Below, piece after piece: positions 19,956-30,862 of a stretch of 64,000 bases of DNA. The notes under the pieces were generated by a model. That model was not told the origin of the DNA. It did no database searches and saw only the letters and a list, made by a program, of their open reading frames with translations. Positions within the stretch are counted from its first letter, which is position 1. Every line of letters starts with the position of its first letter. The position numbers and the translations under genes are program-made. This stretch comes from Pseudomonas triticifolii (GTDB lineage: Bacteria; Pseudomonadota; Gammaproteobacteria; Pseudomonadales; Pseudomonadaceae): positions 62,001 to 126,000 of the forward strand of contig NZ_JACONV010000002.1 of NCBI RefSeq assembly GCF_014358015.1, in the 5' to 3' direction.

Positions 19956-19990
19956 ATCGCTGCGGCGCGCAACGCACCGCAGCGATGTTT
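19956..19990 (+). terminator. Terminator-like hairpin between convergent bcp and the AI-2E-family gene
   Basis: A perfect 10-bp stem (19956-19965 with 19977-19986) is followed by GTTT on the plus strand. It fits a weak terminator for bcp and may act in both directions. Confidence 0.5.
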
Positions 19991-19998
19991 CGCTAACG

Positions 19999-21069
19999 CT
20001 ACAACAATGGCGCGACGGTTGGCTCGTTTCGCGGCCAGGCATCGATGACGGCCTTGAACAGGGTCGCCAGCGGAATCGCGAAGAAAATCCCCCAGAACCC
20101 CCACAACCCACCGAACAGCAGCACCGCGCAGATAATCGCGACGGGATGCAGATTGACGGCCTCGGAAAACAGCAACGGCACCAGCACGTTGCCATCCAGC
20201 GCCTGAATGATGCCGTGCACCATCATCAGGTAAATGAACTGGTCGCCCCAGCCCCACTGAAACAAACCGATCAGCGCGACGGGCACCGTCACCACCACTG
20301 CGCCGACATACGGCACCACCACCGAAATGCCGACCAGCATCGCCAGCAGCGCCGCGTAATTGAGCCCCAACGCAACGAACGCGATATAGGTCACGCCACC
20401 ACAGATGAAGATCTCGATGACCTTGCCCCTGATGTAGTTGGCGATCTGGCGATTCATTTCCTCCGAAACACGGTTCAGCAACGCTCGCTCGCGGGGCAGA
20501 TAACCTCTCACCCAGCGACCGATTATGCGGCGGTCCTTGAGGAAAAAGAACACCAGAATCGGCACCAGCACCAGATAGATCATCAGGTTGACCAGCAGCG
20601 GCAGGCTCGACAGGGAAAAGGTCAGCGCCAACTGCCCGAACTTTCCGATCTCGCCGCGTGCCACTTCAATGGCCTGCAACACCTGCTCGTCGGACACCAG
20701 ATGCGGGTAACGCTCCGGCAGCAACAGCAACAAGGATTGCCACTTGGCGAGCATGCCCGGCAGTTCGTTGAACAGCGTGATCAGTTGATGCCAGAGCAAA
20801 GGCACCAGCACCAGCAGAAACACCAGTAATGCGCTTATGAACAGCGCAAAGACGAACGCGACCGCGCCCACCTCGGGAATGCGAAAACGCTCCAGAAAAT
20901 TGACCACGCCTTGCATCAGAAACGCCAGGACCAGGCCGGCGAGAACCGGCGCCAGCATTCCACCCAGCGTGAGCACCAGGGTAAACGCCAGAAACAACAG
21001 GACTGCCAGCACAACGGCTTCTTCATCAGAGAAGTAGCGTTGCACCCAGCCGCGAAGCACATTGAACAT
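19999..21069 (-). CDS. AI-2E family permease (PerM/YdiK-like)
   Basis: Membrane protein of 356 residues in the AI-2E transporter family. It has about eight hydrophobic segments, with a pair at the N terminus (about 18-60) separated from the rest by a periplasmic helix region (about 90-150), and the conserved stretches YIAFVALGLNYAALLAMLVG and PYVGAVVVTVPVALI. The ATG at 21069 follows AAGGAT; a TTG directly before it is less likely. Members differ widely in substrate (AI-2, Na+/H+, others), so no specific cargo is claimed. Confidence 0.85.
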   Translation of the reverse strand: MFNVLRGWVQRYFSDEEAVVLAVLLFLAFTLVLTLGGMLAPVLAGLVLAFLMQGVVNFLERFRIPEVGAVAFVFALFISALLVFLLVLVPLLWHQLITLFNELPGMLAKWQSLLLLLPERYPHLVSDEQVLQAIEVARGEIGKFGQLALTFSLSSLPLLVNLMIYLVLVPILVFFFLKDRRIIGRWVRGYLPRERALLNRVSEEMNRQIANYIRGKVIEIFICGGVTYIAFVALGLNYAALLAMLVGISVVVPYVGAVVVTVPVALIGLFQWGWGDQFIYLMMVHGIIQALDGNVLVPLLFSEAVNLHPVAIICAVLLFGGLWGFWGIFFAIPLATLFKAVIDAWPRNEPTVAPLL

Positions 21070-21105
21070 CAAACATCCTTTTCGAAAAGATATCGCGGCG
21101 ACCCG

Positions 21106-21357
21106 TCAGGCCTTACGTAGCCAGTAACGGTAGATCCCCGCCTCCACTTCCTCATGCACCAGTTCATGGCCCGCCAGTCTGGCAAAGGTTCGGAAATCAC
21201 GCTGAGAACCTGCATCGGTTGCCATGACTTTCAGCACGGCACCGCTGGCCAGACGATTGAGCTCCATCTTGGCCTTGAGCAACGGCAACGGGCAGTTGAG
21301 CCCACACGCATCAAGCTCGGCGTCACACGCCTCGGGGCGCGTTACTGGGTCAGACAT
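21106..21357 (-). CDS. TusA/SirA-like sulfurtransferase-family protein
   Basis: Small cytoplasmic protein (83 residues) with the TusA fold signature CGLNCPLPLLKAKMEL (CPxP, about residues 18-33). The cysteine of the CPxP motif carries persulfide in TusA proteins. It is preceded by a short acidic N terminus. It lies 36 bases upstream of the permease gene on the same strand and is divergent from the BepA-like gene. Pseudomonads carry several paralogues, so it may not be the tRNA-thiolation TusA itself. Confidence 0.82.
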   Translation of the reverse strand: MSDPVTRPEACDAELDACGLNCPLPLLKAKMELNRLASGAVLKVMATDAGSQRDFRTFARLAGHELVHEEVEAGIYRYWLRKA

Positions 21358-21497
21358 CGTTTCTCTCCTGGCAGACACATCGAATTACAAAGCAGGCCGC
21401 AAAAGAAGTCGCCGGCCAGCCAGCAAGAATACCTCACTCTGGTCAGCACGCCATTTAGCCAGCTACAGTACAGGCTCTTAAGAAAAGAGCTTCGTGC

Positions 21498-22931
21498 ATG
21501 AATTTTTTGCGTCCTACACTGCTCACGCTCGCCTGCCTGTTTGCCGTGCCGGGCATGGCCGATGACCTGCCATCCCTGGGCGACTCCAGTTCTTCCATCG
21601 TCTCGCCCGAACAGGAGCACAAGCTGGGGCGCGCCTGGCTGGGCCTGTTGCGAGGTCAGGTCAGCCAGCTCTCGGATCCGCAGCTCAAGGATTACGTCGA
21701 GACGTCGGTCTATCGTCTGGCTGAAACCAGTCAGGTGCAGGACAGACGTCTTGAATTCATTCTGATCAACAGCCCACAGTTGAACGCCTTCGCTGCACCG
21801 GGCGGGATCATCGGCGTCAACGGCGGGCTGTTTCTCAACGCCCAGACTGAAGGCGAATACGCTTCGGTGCTCGCCCACGAACTCGCTCACTTGTCGCAAC
21901 GCCACTTCGCCCGTGGCATCGAAGCGCAGCAGCGCATGCAGGTGCCGGTCATGGCCGCCATGCTGGCGGGTATCGTGATGGCGGCTGCCGGTGCCGGTGA
22001 CGCTGGCATCGCCGCCATTGCAGGCTCTCAGGCCGCCGCCATTCAGGAACAGCGTCGCTTCTCACGCCAGAACGAGCAGGAGGCTGACCGCATCGGCATC
22101 CTGAACCTGGAAAAAGCCGGCTACGACCCACGCAACATGCCGACCATGTTCGAGCGCCTGATGCGCCAGTATCGATTCGATGCACGGCCGCCAGAGTTCC
22201 TGCTGACTCACCCGGTCAGCGAATCGCGGATTGCCGACACCCGCAACCGCGCCGAACAGGCCAAACCGGGCGGCAAGGAAGACAGTGTCCTCTATCAACT
22301 GATGCGGGCACGCGTTGCGCTCATCTACGAAGAAACACCCGGCATCGCCGCCAAGCGCTTCCGTGCGCAACTGGTGGAAAACCCGAAATCCGACGCGGCA
22401 CGCTACGGCCTTGCCATTGCACAGATCAAAGGCGGCCAGCTCAATGAGGCCCGTGAGAGCCTGAAGCCGCTGCTGGAAAAAGCACCGAACGACATCACCT
22501 ACAACCTGACGCAGATCGACCTGGACATCACCAACAATCGCCTCGCCGATGCGCAGCAACGGGTTGAGCGCATGCTCACGCTGTACCCGAACAACTACCC
22601 GCTCAATGATGTGCGCATCGACGTGCTGCTCAAACAGAACCGCACTGCCGAGGCGGAGAAAGGCCTTGAGGCGTTGCTGAAGACGCGTCCCGATGATCCT
22701 GACATCTGGTACGTCGTGGCAGAGACCCGCGGCCTCAATGGCAACACAGTCGGCCTGCACCAGGCTCGGGCTGAATACTTCGCGCTAGTGGGTGATTTCC
22801 GCCAGGCCATTCAGCAACTGGACTTCGCCAAACGGCGCGCGAGCAATAACTTCCAGCTGGCGTCACGCATCGACGCACGGCAGAAGGATCTGATCGAGCA
22901 GGAGCGGATGGTCAAGGACATGATGAACTGA
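21498..22931 (+). CDS. bepA: Periplasmic M48 metalloprotease with TPRs (BepA-like)
   Basis: Outer-membrane quality-control protease and chaperone that acts on LptD and BAM substrates in E. coli. The 477 residues show a signal peptide (to about residue 20, VPGMA-DD), the zinc motif HELAHL (about 131-136) with the third ligand in NEQEADRIG (about 192), and C-terminal tetratricopeptide repeats (about 300-470). An AAGAGC-like weak ribosome binding site precedes the ATG. It is a single-gene unit with its own terminator. Confidence 0.92.
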   Translation: MNFLRPTLLTLACLFAVPGMADDLPSLGDSSSSIVSPEQEHKLGRAWLGLLRGQVSQLSDPQLKDYVETSVYRLAETSQVQDRRLEFILINSPQLNAFAAPGGIIGVNGGLFLNAQTEGEYASVLAHELAHLSQRHFARGIEAQQRMQVPVMAAMLAGIVMAAAGAGDAGIAAIAGSQAAAIQEQRRFSRQNEQEADRIGILNLEKAGYDPRNMPTMFERLMRQYRFDARPPEFLLTHPVSESRIADTRNRAEQAKPGGKEDSVLYQLMRARVALIYEETPGIAAKRFRAQLVENPKSDAARYGLAIAQIKGGQLNEARESLKPLLEKAPNDITYNLTQIDLDITNNRLADAQQRVERMLTLYPNNYPLNDVRIDVLLKQNRTAEAEKGLEALLKTRPDDPDIWYVVAETRGLNGNTVGLHQARAEYFALVGDFRQAIQQLDFAKRRASNNFQLASRIDARQKDLIEQERMVKDMMN

Positions 22932-22962
22932 CAGCGCTTGAGTCATCCGCTCTGAAAACAGA

Positions 22963-22988
22963 AAGCCCGACATCTGAGTCGGGCTTTT
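22963..22988 (+). terminator. Bidirectional rho-independent terminator
   Basis: A 9-bp stem (AAGCCCGAC 22963-22971 with GTCGGGCTT 22978-22986) with T-rich and A-rich flanks. It lies between the convergent bepA and nadA genes and suits both. Confidence 0.85.
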
Positions 22989-23010
22989 CGTTTGCGCCAG
23001 TCAACGCCTG

Positions 23011-24069
23011 TCAGGCATTGCCCGCTTGCCGTATACGCGCTGCCTGAGTGAAGTCCAGCATGCGCTGCAAGGGGCGGATAGCATTAGGGATCAGCGCCGG
23101 ATCGACGAAGATCTCGTTGGAGCCCTCTCGCAGACACTGCAAGGTGCGCTCAAGCGTGTTCATCGCCATCCACGGGCAATGCGCGCAACTGCGGCAGGCC
23201 GCGCCATTTCCGGCTGTCGGGGCTTCGATGAAGATCTTGTCCGGGCACACCTGCTGCATCTTGTAGAAAATGCCGCGATCGGTAGCCACGATGAAGGTCT
23301 TGTTCGGCAACCTTTGCGCGGCCGCGATCATCTGGCTGGTCGAACCCACAACGTCGGCCAGCTCAATGACAGCTTCCGGCGACTCCGGGTGAACCAGAAT
23401 CGCAGCTTCGGGATACAACGCCTTCATGTCCTCAAGCTGCTTGGATTTGAACTCCTCGTGGACGATGCATGCGCCGTCCCACAACAGCATGTCGGCACCG
23501 GTTTCACGCTGGATGTAGCGACCCAGGTGCTTGTCCGGCGCCCAGATGATCTTTTCGCCGTTGTCCATCAGGCTTTCGACGATCTCCAGTGCGCAACCTG
23601 AGGTCACCACCCAGTCAGCCCGGGCTTTGACAGCCGCCGAGGTATTGGCATAAACAACGACCGTTCGCTCTGGATGCTGATCACAGAACGCCGAGAATTC
23701 GTCCACCGGACAGCCCACATCCAGCGAACAGGTCGCTTCCAGGGTCGGCATGAAGACGCGTTTTTCCGGGTTGAGGATCTTGGCCGTCTCGCCCATGAAA
23801 CGCACACCCGCCACCAGTACGGTGCTGGCAGCGTGATTGTTGCTGAAGCGCGCCATTTCCAGTGAATCAGCCACGCAGCCGCCTGTTTCCTCGGCCAACG
23901 CTTGAATCACAGGGTCGCAGTAATAGTGAGCGACCAGCACCGCGTCCTGCTTCTTGAGCTCGGCTGCGATCTCGGCGCGATAATGCGCCTGTTCTGCTGG
24001 ACTCAACGCCTTGGGCTGCTTGGCATCGAGATGCGCTTGTACCAGAAAGCGTTCGGAAATCTGTGTCAT
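23011..24069 (-). CDS. nadA: Quinolinate synthase A
   Basis: Joins iminoaspartate and dihydroxyacetone phosphate to make quinolinate for NAD synthesis, using a 4Fe-4S cluster. The 352 residues have the cluster cysteines in [15 protein letters not shown] (about 110-124), [12 protein letters not shown] (about 195) and [16 protein letters not shown] (about 285-300). The N-terminal [21 protein letters not shown] is also typical. It ends 22 bases from a shared terminator and appears to be a single gene. Confidence 0.97.
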   Translation of the reverse strand: MTQISERFLVQAHLDAKQPKALSPAEQAHYRAEIAAELKKQDAVLVAHYYCDPVIQALAEETGGCVADSLEMARFSNNHAASTVLVAGVRFMGETAKILNPEKRVFMPTLEATCSLDVGCPVDEFSAFCDQHPERTVVVYANTSAAVKARADWVVTSGCALEIVESLMDNGEKIIWAPDKHLGRYIQRETGADMLLWDGACIVHEEFKSKQLEDMKALYPEAAILVHPESPEAVIELADVVGSTSQMIAAAQRLPNKTFIVATDRGIFYKMQQVCPDKIFIEAPTAGNGAACRSCAHCPWMAMNTLERTLQCLREGSNEIFVDPALIPNAIRPLQRMLDFTQAARIRQAGNA

Positions 24070-24321
24070 GTTCGCGGGACCTGAAGGCGCTTGAGCGCGA
24101 AAGGCAAGTTTACACCCGAAAGACAGGCATTAAATAATGCCGAAACGCTCAGTGTGCTGAGACCTTCCGGCCTGTATGCAGGCGTCTGTCCTGCATGTGA
24201 AGCGTGGCCGATTCTAGCTATAAAAAACTGATTTCACAGTAGTTTTTAAGTCGGCCCGAACAATGAGAATGACGCTTGGCCTAAAAGACAACAGGCCGGT
24301 AATCGGCACTAAAACAAATGT

Positions 24322-25551
24322 CTAGTGACGTGGCAGAACGGCGTTGCAGTTACCCGTAATACGCTCACCTGAAAATGCCTTGCGAACAAAGGTTACCGAA
24401 TCGACCAGCGAGCCATTGACCGCTCCGGAATGATCCAGTTCAGGGTAAAGATGCCACTCGACTCGACTGCCTGCTTTACAGGCATCAGCGACCAACGCCG
24501 TCTGCTGCGCAACAGAAACATCGCGATCCTGACCGCCCGTCCCGATAAACACTGGAATATCTGACTTCAACGTCGGATAGGCTGACGCGGCATTTATCCT
24601 GTCGAGCACAGGCGTTGGTGATTGCCTGAAACTGTTGTCGAAGGTGAGCTGATCCGCAATTACTTGCTGTTCGATGGCGTGCAGGCAGGCACGTTGACTG
24701 AGTTGGAATGCGGGAATTGCCCGCTCGCTCAAATAGTCGCTGGGCACAAAGGATGGATCGAGCAGCGCGCCGGTACTCAATCTCAACAAGTTGTATGAAA
24801 ACGTCGAAGGCGTTGATCCGCCTGGCGTGCCCGATCGTTTTCTTACTCCAGCGTAAGGTGTGCCTGTGGCAACCACACCCACAATGTCCAGATCAGGCGC
24901 ATAGATTCGGGCATAGACCGCCGTAGCAAAAGCCGCTCGTCCGCCTTGGGACTGACCCAACACGACCACCCGCTTTGAAAGATCGAAACCACCGCTCATC
25001 ACCGCTCGAACGCTGTCGAGGATGTTATACGCAAGCGGTCGGGTGAGCCCATAGGGATGGAGCCCGGGCGTTCCAAGCCCCTGATAATCGGTTGCCACCA
25101 CTGCGTAACCGAGTGCAAGCCAGTGATTCAGGTAGCGGGTATCGCGCGGGCTGCGTCCTGCGAACGATGGCGCGCAGATGTCGGCGCTGCCCACCGTGCC
25201 GTGCGCCCAGGCCATCAGCGGCCAGCCACCCGGTGGCGGACTGCCTTGAGGAATGAACAGCGCGCCGGAAACAATGTCCCTTTTACGGCCCTCAATGCCA
25301 TCCGTTGAGGTGTACAGAAAGCGGATGTTTCTGGACGCACCACCAAGACTCCGGGATACCGCCATTGGCTCGGATCGCAGCAGTTTCCCCGGCATTGCCG
25401 GCACGCTGTCGGTCCAGATGTAAAAGTCCGGTACCCCGCCATCGCCGATCGGGTAAGCATGGGTGGTACTGCTGCACCCGCCTTGCAGGGTCATCAGCAA
25501 CACACACATTCCACTCATAAAGCGGCGGACTGACTCAGACAGTGGGCACAT
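24322..25551 (-). CDS. Secretory lipase-family alpha/beta hydrolase, probable lipoprotein
   Basis: The 409-residue protein resembles the LIP/secretory lipase family (fungal-type lipases also common in bacteria). The nucleophile is in VVLGQSQGGRAAF (about residue 203), the oxyanion/early motif is MAWAHGTVGS (about 110), the acid is probably in GTGGQDRDVSV (about 345) and the histidine in LYPELDHSGAVNGS (about 380). The N terminus has a hydrophobic segment ending LLMTLQGGCSSTT, a possible but imperfect lipobox. GAGAGGC lies before the ATG. It faces an lrp-type gene 39 bases away on the same strand. Substrate unknown. Confidence 0.8.
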   Translation of the reverse strand: MCPLSESVRRFMSGMCVLLMTLQGGCSSTTHAYPIGDGGVPDFYIWTDSVPAMPGKLLRSEPMAVSRSLGGASRNIRFLYTSTDGIEGRKRDIVSGALFIPQGSPPPGGWPLMAWAHGTVGSADICAPSFAGRSPRDTRYLNHWLALGYAVVATDYQGLGTPGLHPYGLTRPLAYNILDSVRAVMSGGFDLSKRVVVLGQSQGGRAAFATAVYARIYAPDLDIVGVVATGTPYAGVRKRSGTPGGSTPSTFSYNLLRLSTGALLDPSFVPSDYLSERAIPAFQLSQRACLHAIEQQVIADQLTFDNSFRQSPTPVLDRINAASAYPTLKSDIPVFIGTGGQDRDVSVAQQTALVADACKAGSRVEWHLYPELDHSGAVNGSLVDSVTFVRKAFSGERITGNCNAVLPRH

Positions 25552-25590
25552 TTTCGCCTCTCATGATGTTCAAGACCGGACTGTCTTCCC

Positions 25591-26073
25591 TCAGAGACTC
25601 AACAACTCCGTCACCGGCAATCGATTGGTGGTTTTCATTTCGCGCAGTGAAAGATTCGAGCGAATACTTGATACCCCCGGAAGCTTTCTCAGCACACGCT
25701 CAACGAATCGGCTGTAGCTGTCCAGGTCCCTGGCGACAACCTGCAGTAAAAAGTCAGCCTCGCCCGTGGTGTTATGACAGCTGAGCACCTGAGGCGCCAT
25801 CTCGATAAGCTTTTCGAACCGGGCAGTCGCCTCTTCACTGTGATCGGTACAGGAAATCTGCACGAACGCCATGACACCAAGCCCCAACTTCTTTCGATCC
25901 AGAATGGCCTGATACCCCTGGATGATTCCACGCTCTTCCAGTCGTTTTTGCTTTCGCCAGCACGAGGCTTCGCTCAGGGAAAGTGTCTCCGCCAGCTTGA
26001 CGTTGGACAACCGACCGTCTCTTTGCAAACGATCGGCAATTGAAACATCAACTTTGTCCAGCACTTCATTCAT
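25591..26073 (-). CDS. Lrp/AsnC family transcriptional regulator
   Basis: The 160-residue protein has an N-terminal winged helix-turn-helix (about 10-55: LSNVKLAETLSLSEASCWRKQKRLEERGII) and a C-terminal RAM/ACT ligand domain (about 75-150). It is divergent from the zinc alcohol dehydrogenase gene across a 188-base AT-rich gap, a typical layout for a local regulator. The gap also contains TGAAAGT/AATTTCA-type half-sites near 26103-26118. The effector is unknown; amino acids are usual for the family. Confidence 0.9.
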   Translation of the reverse strand: MNEVLDKVDVSIADRLQRDGRLSNVKLAETLSLSEASCWRKQKRLEERGIIQGYQAILDRKKLGLGVMAFVQISCTDHSEEATARFEKLIEMAPQVLSCHNTTGEADFLLQVVARDLDSYSRFVERVLRKLPGVSSIRSNLSLREMKTTNRLPVTELLSL

Positions 26074-26261
26074 GGGAGAACCTTTCTTTATTATCGATTT
26101 TATTGAAAGTTAATTTCACACCTCACTTATTGTCAATTGCAGTCTGAAAAGTCATTTCAGCGCTTTTATCCATAATAGGGTGCGGCAAGCAGATCGATTT
26201 CATCGCCGAATCGAACCCGCACCGAAAGGCAGGAATAACTACTCAAACACAGGTCGCTTTC

Positions 26262-27302
26262 ATGAAAGCCATAGTCTACGAAGCCTTCTCGACACCGCCG
26301 CGCATGATGAGCGTGGATGATCCAACCCCTGAGCGCCATGGCGTTGTGATTCAGGTACAAGGTACAGGCGTCTGCCGCAGCGACTGGCATGGCTGGAAAG
26401 GCCATGACCCGGACATCCAGTTGCCGCATATCCCGGGGCATGAACTTGCAGGCATCGTGGCCGAGGTAGGTCATGAGGTCACAAAATGGAAAGTGGGTGA
26501 TCGTGTGACTGTTCCGTTCGTGGGTGGCTGCGGTGCCTGCCCTGAATGCAACAGCGGCAATCAACAGGTCTGCCACACTCAGTTTCAACCTGGCTTCACT
26601 CACTGGGGGTCGTTTGCCGAATACGTCGGAATCCATCGCGCAGACCTGAATCTGGTGGCGCTGCCTGAAAGCATGGACTTCGCCACGGCCGCCAGCCTGG
26701 GATGCCGCTTCGTGACGTCGTTTCGCGCCGTGGTTGACCAAGGCAAAGTCTCTGCAGGTCAGTGGGTGGCTGTCCATGGTTGCGGCGGTGTAGGCCTGTC
26801 GGCCGTCATGATCGCTCAAGCCCTCGGCGCAAACGTCATCGCCATCGACATCTCGGACGACAAACTGGAACTCGCCCGCACGCTCGGCGCAGTTGCGACG
26901 GTGAATGCAAATCAGGTGGCAGACGTCACGGAGGCCGTTCTGGAAATAACACAGGGCGGTGCCCATGTTTCGATTGATGCGTTGGGCCACCCCACCACAT
27001 GTTTCAATTCCATCAATAACCTGCGCCGTCGCGGCAAACATATCCAGGTCGGGCTGATGCTCGCCGACCAGGCAACGCCAGCGATCCCGATGAGTAAAGT
27101 CATTGGCTATGAACTTGAAATCTACGGCAGTCACGGCATGCAGGCGCATCGGTATGACGCCATGATGGCGATGATCACGTCGGGGAAGTTGAGCCCGGAG
27201 AAGCTCATCGGCAAAACCATCAGCCTTGAGCAATCCATTGATGCACTGGTGAACATGGACCAGTTTGAAACGGCAGGTGTAACTGTCGTGACGCAGTTCT
27301 AA
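26262..27302 (+). CDS. Zinc-dependent alcohol dehydrogenase family protein
   Basis: Medium-chain dehydrogenase of 346 residues. Catalytic zinc ligands are C39 ([11 protein letters not shown]), H61-E62 (PGHELAG) and C-terminal-half cysteine; the structural zinc site is [17 protein letters not shown] (about 89-105). The cofactor fold has [19 protein letters not shown] (about 170-188) and D in IAIDISDDK, suggesting NAD(H). It is divergent from an Lrp-type gene. The alcohol substrate is unknown; the sequence is closer to general zinc ADHs than to FrmA-type. Confidence 0.87.
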   Translation: MKAIVYEAFSTPPRMMSVDDPTPERHGVVIQVQGTGVCRSDWHGWKGHDPDIQLPHIPGHELAGIVAEVGHEVTKWKVGDRVTVPFVGGCGACPECNSGNQQVCHTQFQPGFTHWGSFAEYVGIHRADLNLVALPESMDFATAASLGCRFVTSFRAVVDQGKVSAGQWVAVHGCGGVGLSAVMIAQALGANVIAIDISDDKLELARTLGAVATVNANQVADVTEAVLEITQGGAHVSIDALGHPTTCFNSINNLRRRGKHIQVGLMLADQATPAIPMSKVIGYELEIYGSHGMQAHRYDAMMAMITSGKLSPEKLIGKTISLEQSIDALVNMDQFETAGVTVVTQF

Positions 27303-27383
27303 GCCATGATGACTGCGCGGGCGTACCGACCATGACAAGAAACACAGGATCAACGTGGCCAGTCGCTTCGCCAGTGATACAGG

Positions 27384-27420
27384 CCAGAGTCTGCCTATCG
27401 AACCTTAATGTTCTTTCTAT
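27384..27420 (+). promoter_or_regulatory. Candidate OxyR-type binding site upstream of katG
   Basis: Two CTAT elements (27395-27398 and 27417-27420) lie exactly 22 bases apart, with CCAG and TAAT at the other two tetramer positions of the ATAG-N7-CTAT-N7-ATAG-N7-CTAT pattern known for OxyR. The match is partial, but the periodicity and katG context fit. Confidence 0.35.
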
Positions 27421-27499
27421 TAGAAATCTTCGTGAAGAGGGCTAATCTGGAGGGGCATCGGCGAAAGCCGTGCGATGTCACCCTGATAAGGAGATAAGA

Positions 27500-27550
27500 A
27501 TGAGCTCAAGCCTGTTTTGCACGTTGTGGGCTCGCCTCGCGGCAATCTGA
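27500..27550 (+). CDS. Candidate 16-residue leader peptide upstream of katG
   Basis: Too short for ordinary gene finding. ATG at 27500 is preceded by AAGGAG (27488-27493) with ideal 6-base spacing, better than the katG site itself. The peptide reads MSSSLFCTLWARLAAI and ends at TGA. A hairpin-forming stretch (about 27572-27600, CCTGATC/GATCGGG) lies between it and katG. A leader that couples katG translation or transcription to some signal is inference; a chance ORF cannot be excluded. Confidence 0.35.
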   Translation: MSSSLFCTLWARLAAI

Positions 27551-27623
27551 TCATCGCTGTGCGGCGTATAAAGAGCCGGCCTGATCGCTGATCGGGCGGC
27601 CGTTATGAATCCTGTGCTATTGA

Positions 27624-29966
<2,343 letters not shown>

Positions 29967-29993
29967 TGCCGTTGGTTTGAAACGTGTTAAAGA

Positions 29994-30022
29994 ACGCCTC
30001 CTTCTGTGGAGGCGTTTTTTTG
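29994..30022 (+). terminator. Rho-independent terminator of katG
   Basis: A 9-bp stem (AACGCCTCC 29994-30002 with GGAGGCGTT 30009-30017) followed by a run of seven T. It lies 27 bases after the katG stop. Confidence 0.9.
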
Positions 30023-30129
30023 ATTATTAATAAGAGCTGATCGCTACGCACGGCCGCTCGCGAATTAAAATCGGCAAGGCAACCATGACTTTTACAACCC
30101 GCCACTGTTCACTTAATGAGTTTTCCCTT

Positions 30130-30426
30130 TCACGCATCCGTCTCCAACAGACGACTCAACCCGCGCGCTTCCAATGTACTGATCATCACCTCGCTGGCAT
30201 TGCTCAACAACAGATGGCGCCCAAGGCGATCAGACTCAATCCTGGCCGTAATCAGTAGCTGCACACCCGCAGCGTCTATTTCCACGACATCACACAAGTC
30301 GATTTCTATTTCCTTTGCCATAGCGATCACCTCCAGCAACAGCTCGTGTTGGGCATGTGCCGTGATGATCGTCAGGTCTCCTTCCTTGATGACTATGCGC
30401 TGCAACAAGCCATCGGCGTTGCACAT
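30130..30426 (-). CDS. STAS-domain protein (anti-sigma-antagonist-like) with Ala at the phosphosite
   Basis: The 98-residue protein is a single STAS domain. The signature helix reads EIDAAGVQLL (D51-A52-A53-G54), where SpoIIAA-type antagonists have DSSG with a phosphorylated serine; here that residue is Ala, so control by phosphorylation is unlikely. It is the last gene of a six-gene operon, 13 bases after the REC gene, with GAGG before the ATG. Its partner may be a protein elsewhere or a module of the operon's kinase. No serine-kinase anti-sigma factor is visible nearby. Confidence 0.8.
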   Translation of the reverse strand: MCNADGLLQRIVIKEGDLTIITAHAQHELLLEVIAMAKEIEIDLCDVVEIDAAGVQLLITARIESDRLGRHLLLSNASEVMISTLEARGLSRLLETDA

Positions 30427-30439
30427 AATAGAGCCCTCT

Positions 30440-30808
30440 TCACAAAAGGATCAGGCCATAAACCGTCGCTAACAGATGATGGGGCTGAAACGGCTTGGAG
30501 ATCCAATGCTTGACACCTGAATTCAGACCTCGCTGATGTGCTGCATCGTCGACCACGGTCGTAAGCATGATAACCGGAGTAAACCTGCAGCCTGGCAAGC
30601 ACCGGACTTCCTCTAAGAAGGCCATTGCGTCCATAGCGGACATATCCCTATCAATCAGGATCAGATGCGCCTTGTTATTGCTTAGCCAAACCAGAGCGTC
30701 ATTAGCCTCGCAGCTGTTGATCGCGTCATAACCGCCCCCCTTGAGGGTGATACTCAACATTCGGCTGAGGGAAGACGAATCACTCACTATCAGAAGCGAT
30801 CGGACCAT
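30440..30808 (-). CDS. Stand-alone response regulator receiver (CheY-like)
   Basis: The 122-residue receiver domain has phosphoacceptor D53 (LILIDRDM), conserved Thr in MLTTV and Lys in ISKPF, but only one of the two usual acidic residues (VSD10SSS instead of DD). The start at 30808 (MVRSLLIV) is preferred to 30817. It lies 54 bases after the REC/YN-GFP gene and 13 before the STAS gene, so a shared transcript is likely. It has no output domain and probably acts by protein contact or as a phosphate sink. Confidence 0.85.
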   Translation of the reverse strand: MVRSLLIVSDSSSLSRMLSITLKGGGYDAINSCEANDALVWLSNNKAHLILIDRDMSAMDAMAFLEEVRCLPGCRFTPVIMLTTVVDDAAHQRGLNSGVKHWISKPFQPHHLLATVYGLILL

Positions 30809-30862
30809 GGCATGCACTCCAGCGGAACCGGGTAATCCACGTACTGACAGTGATGGTTTGAC

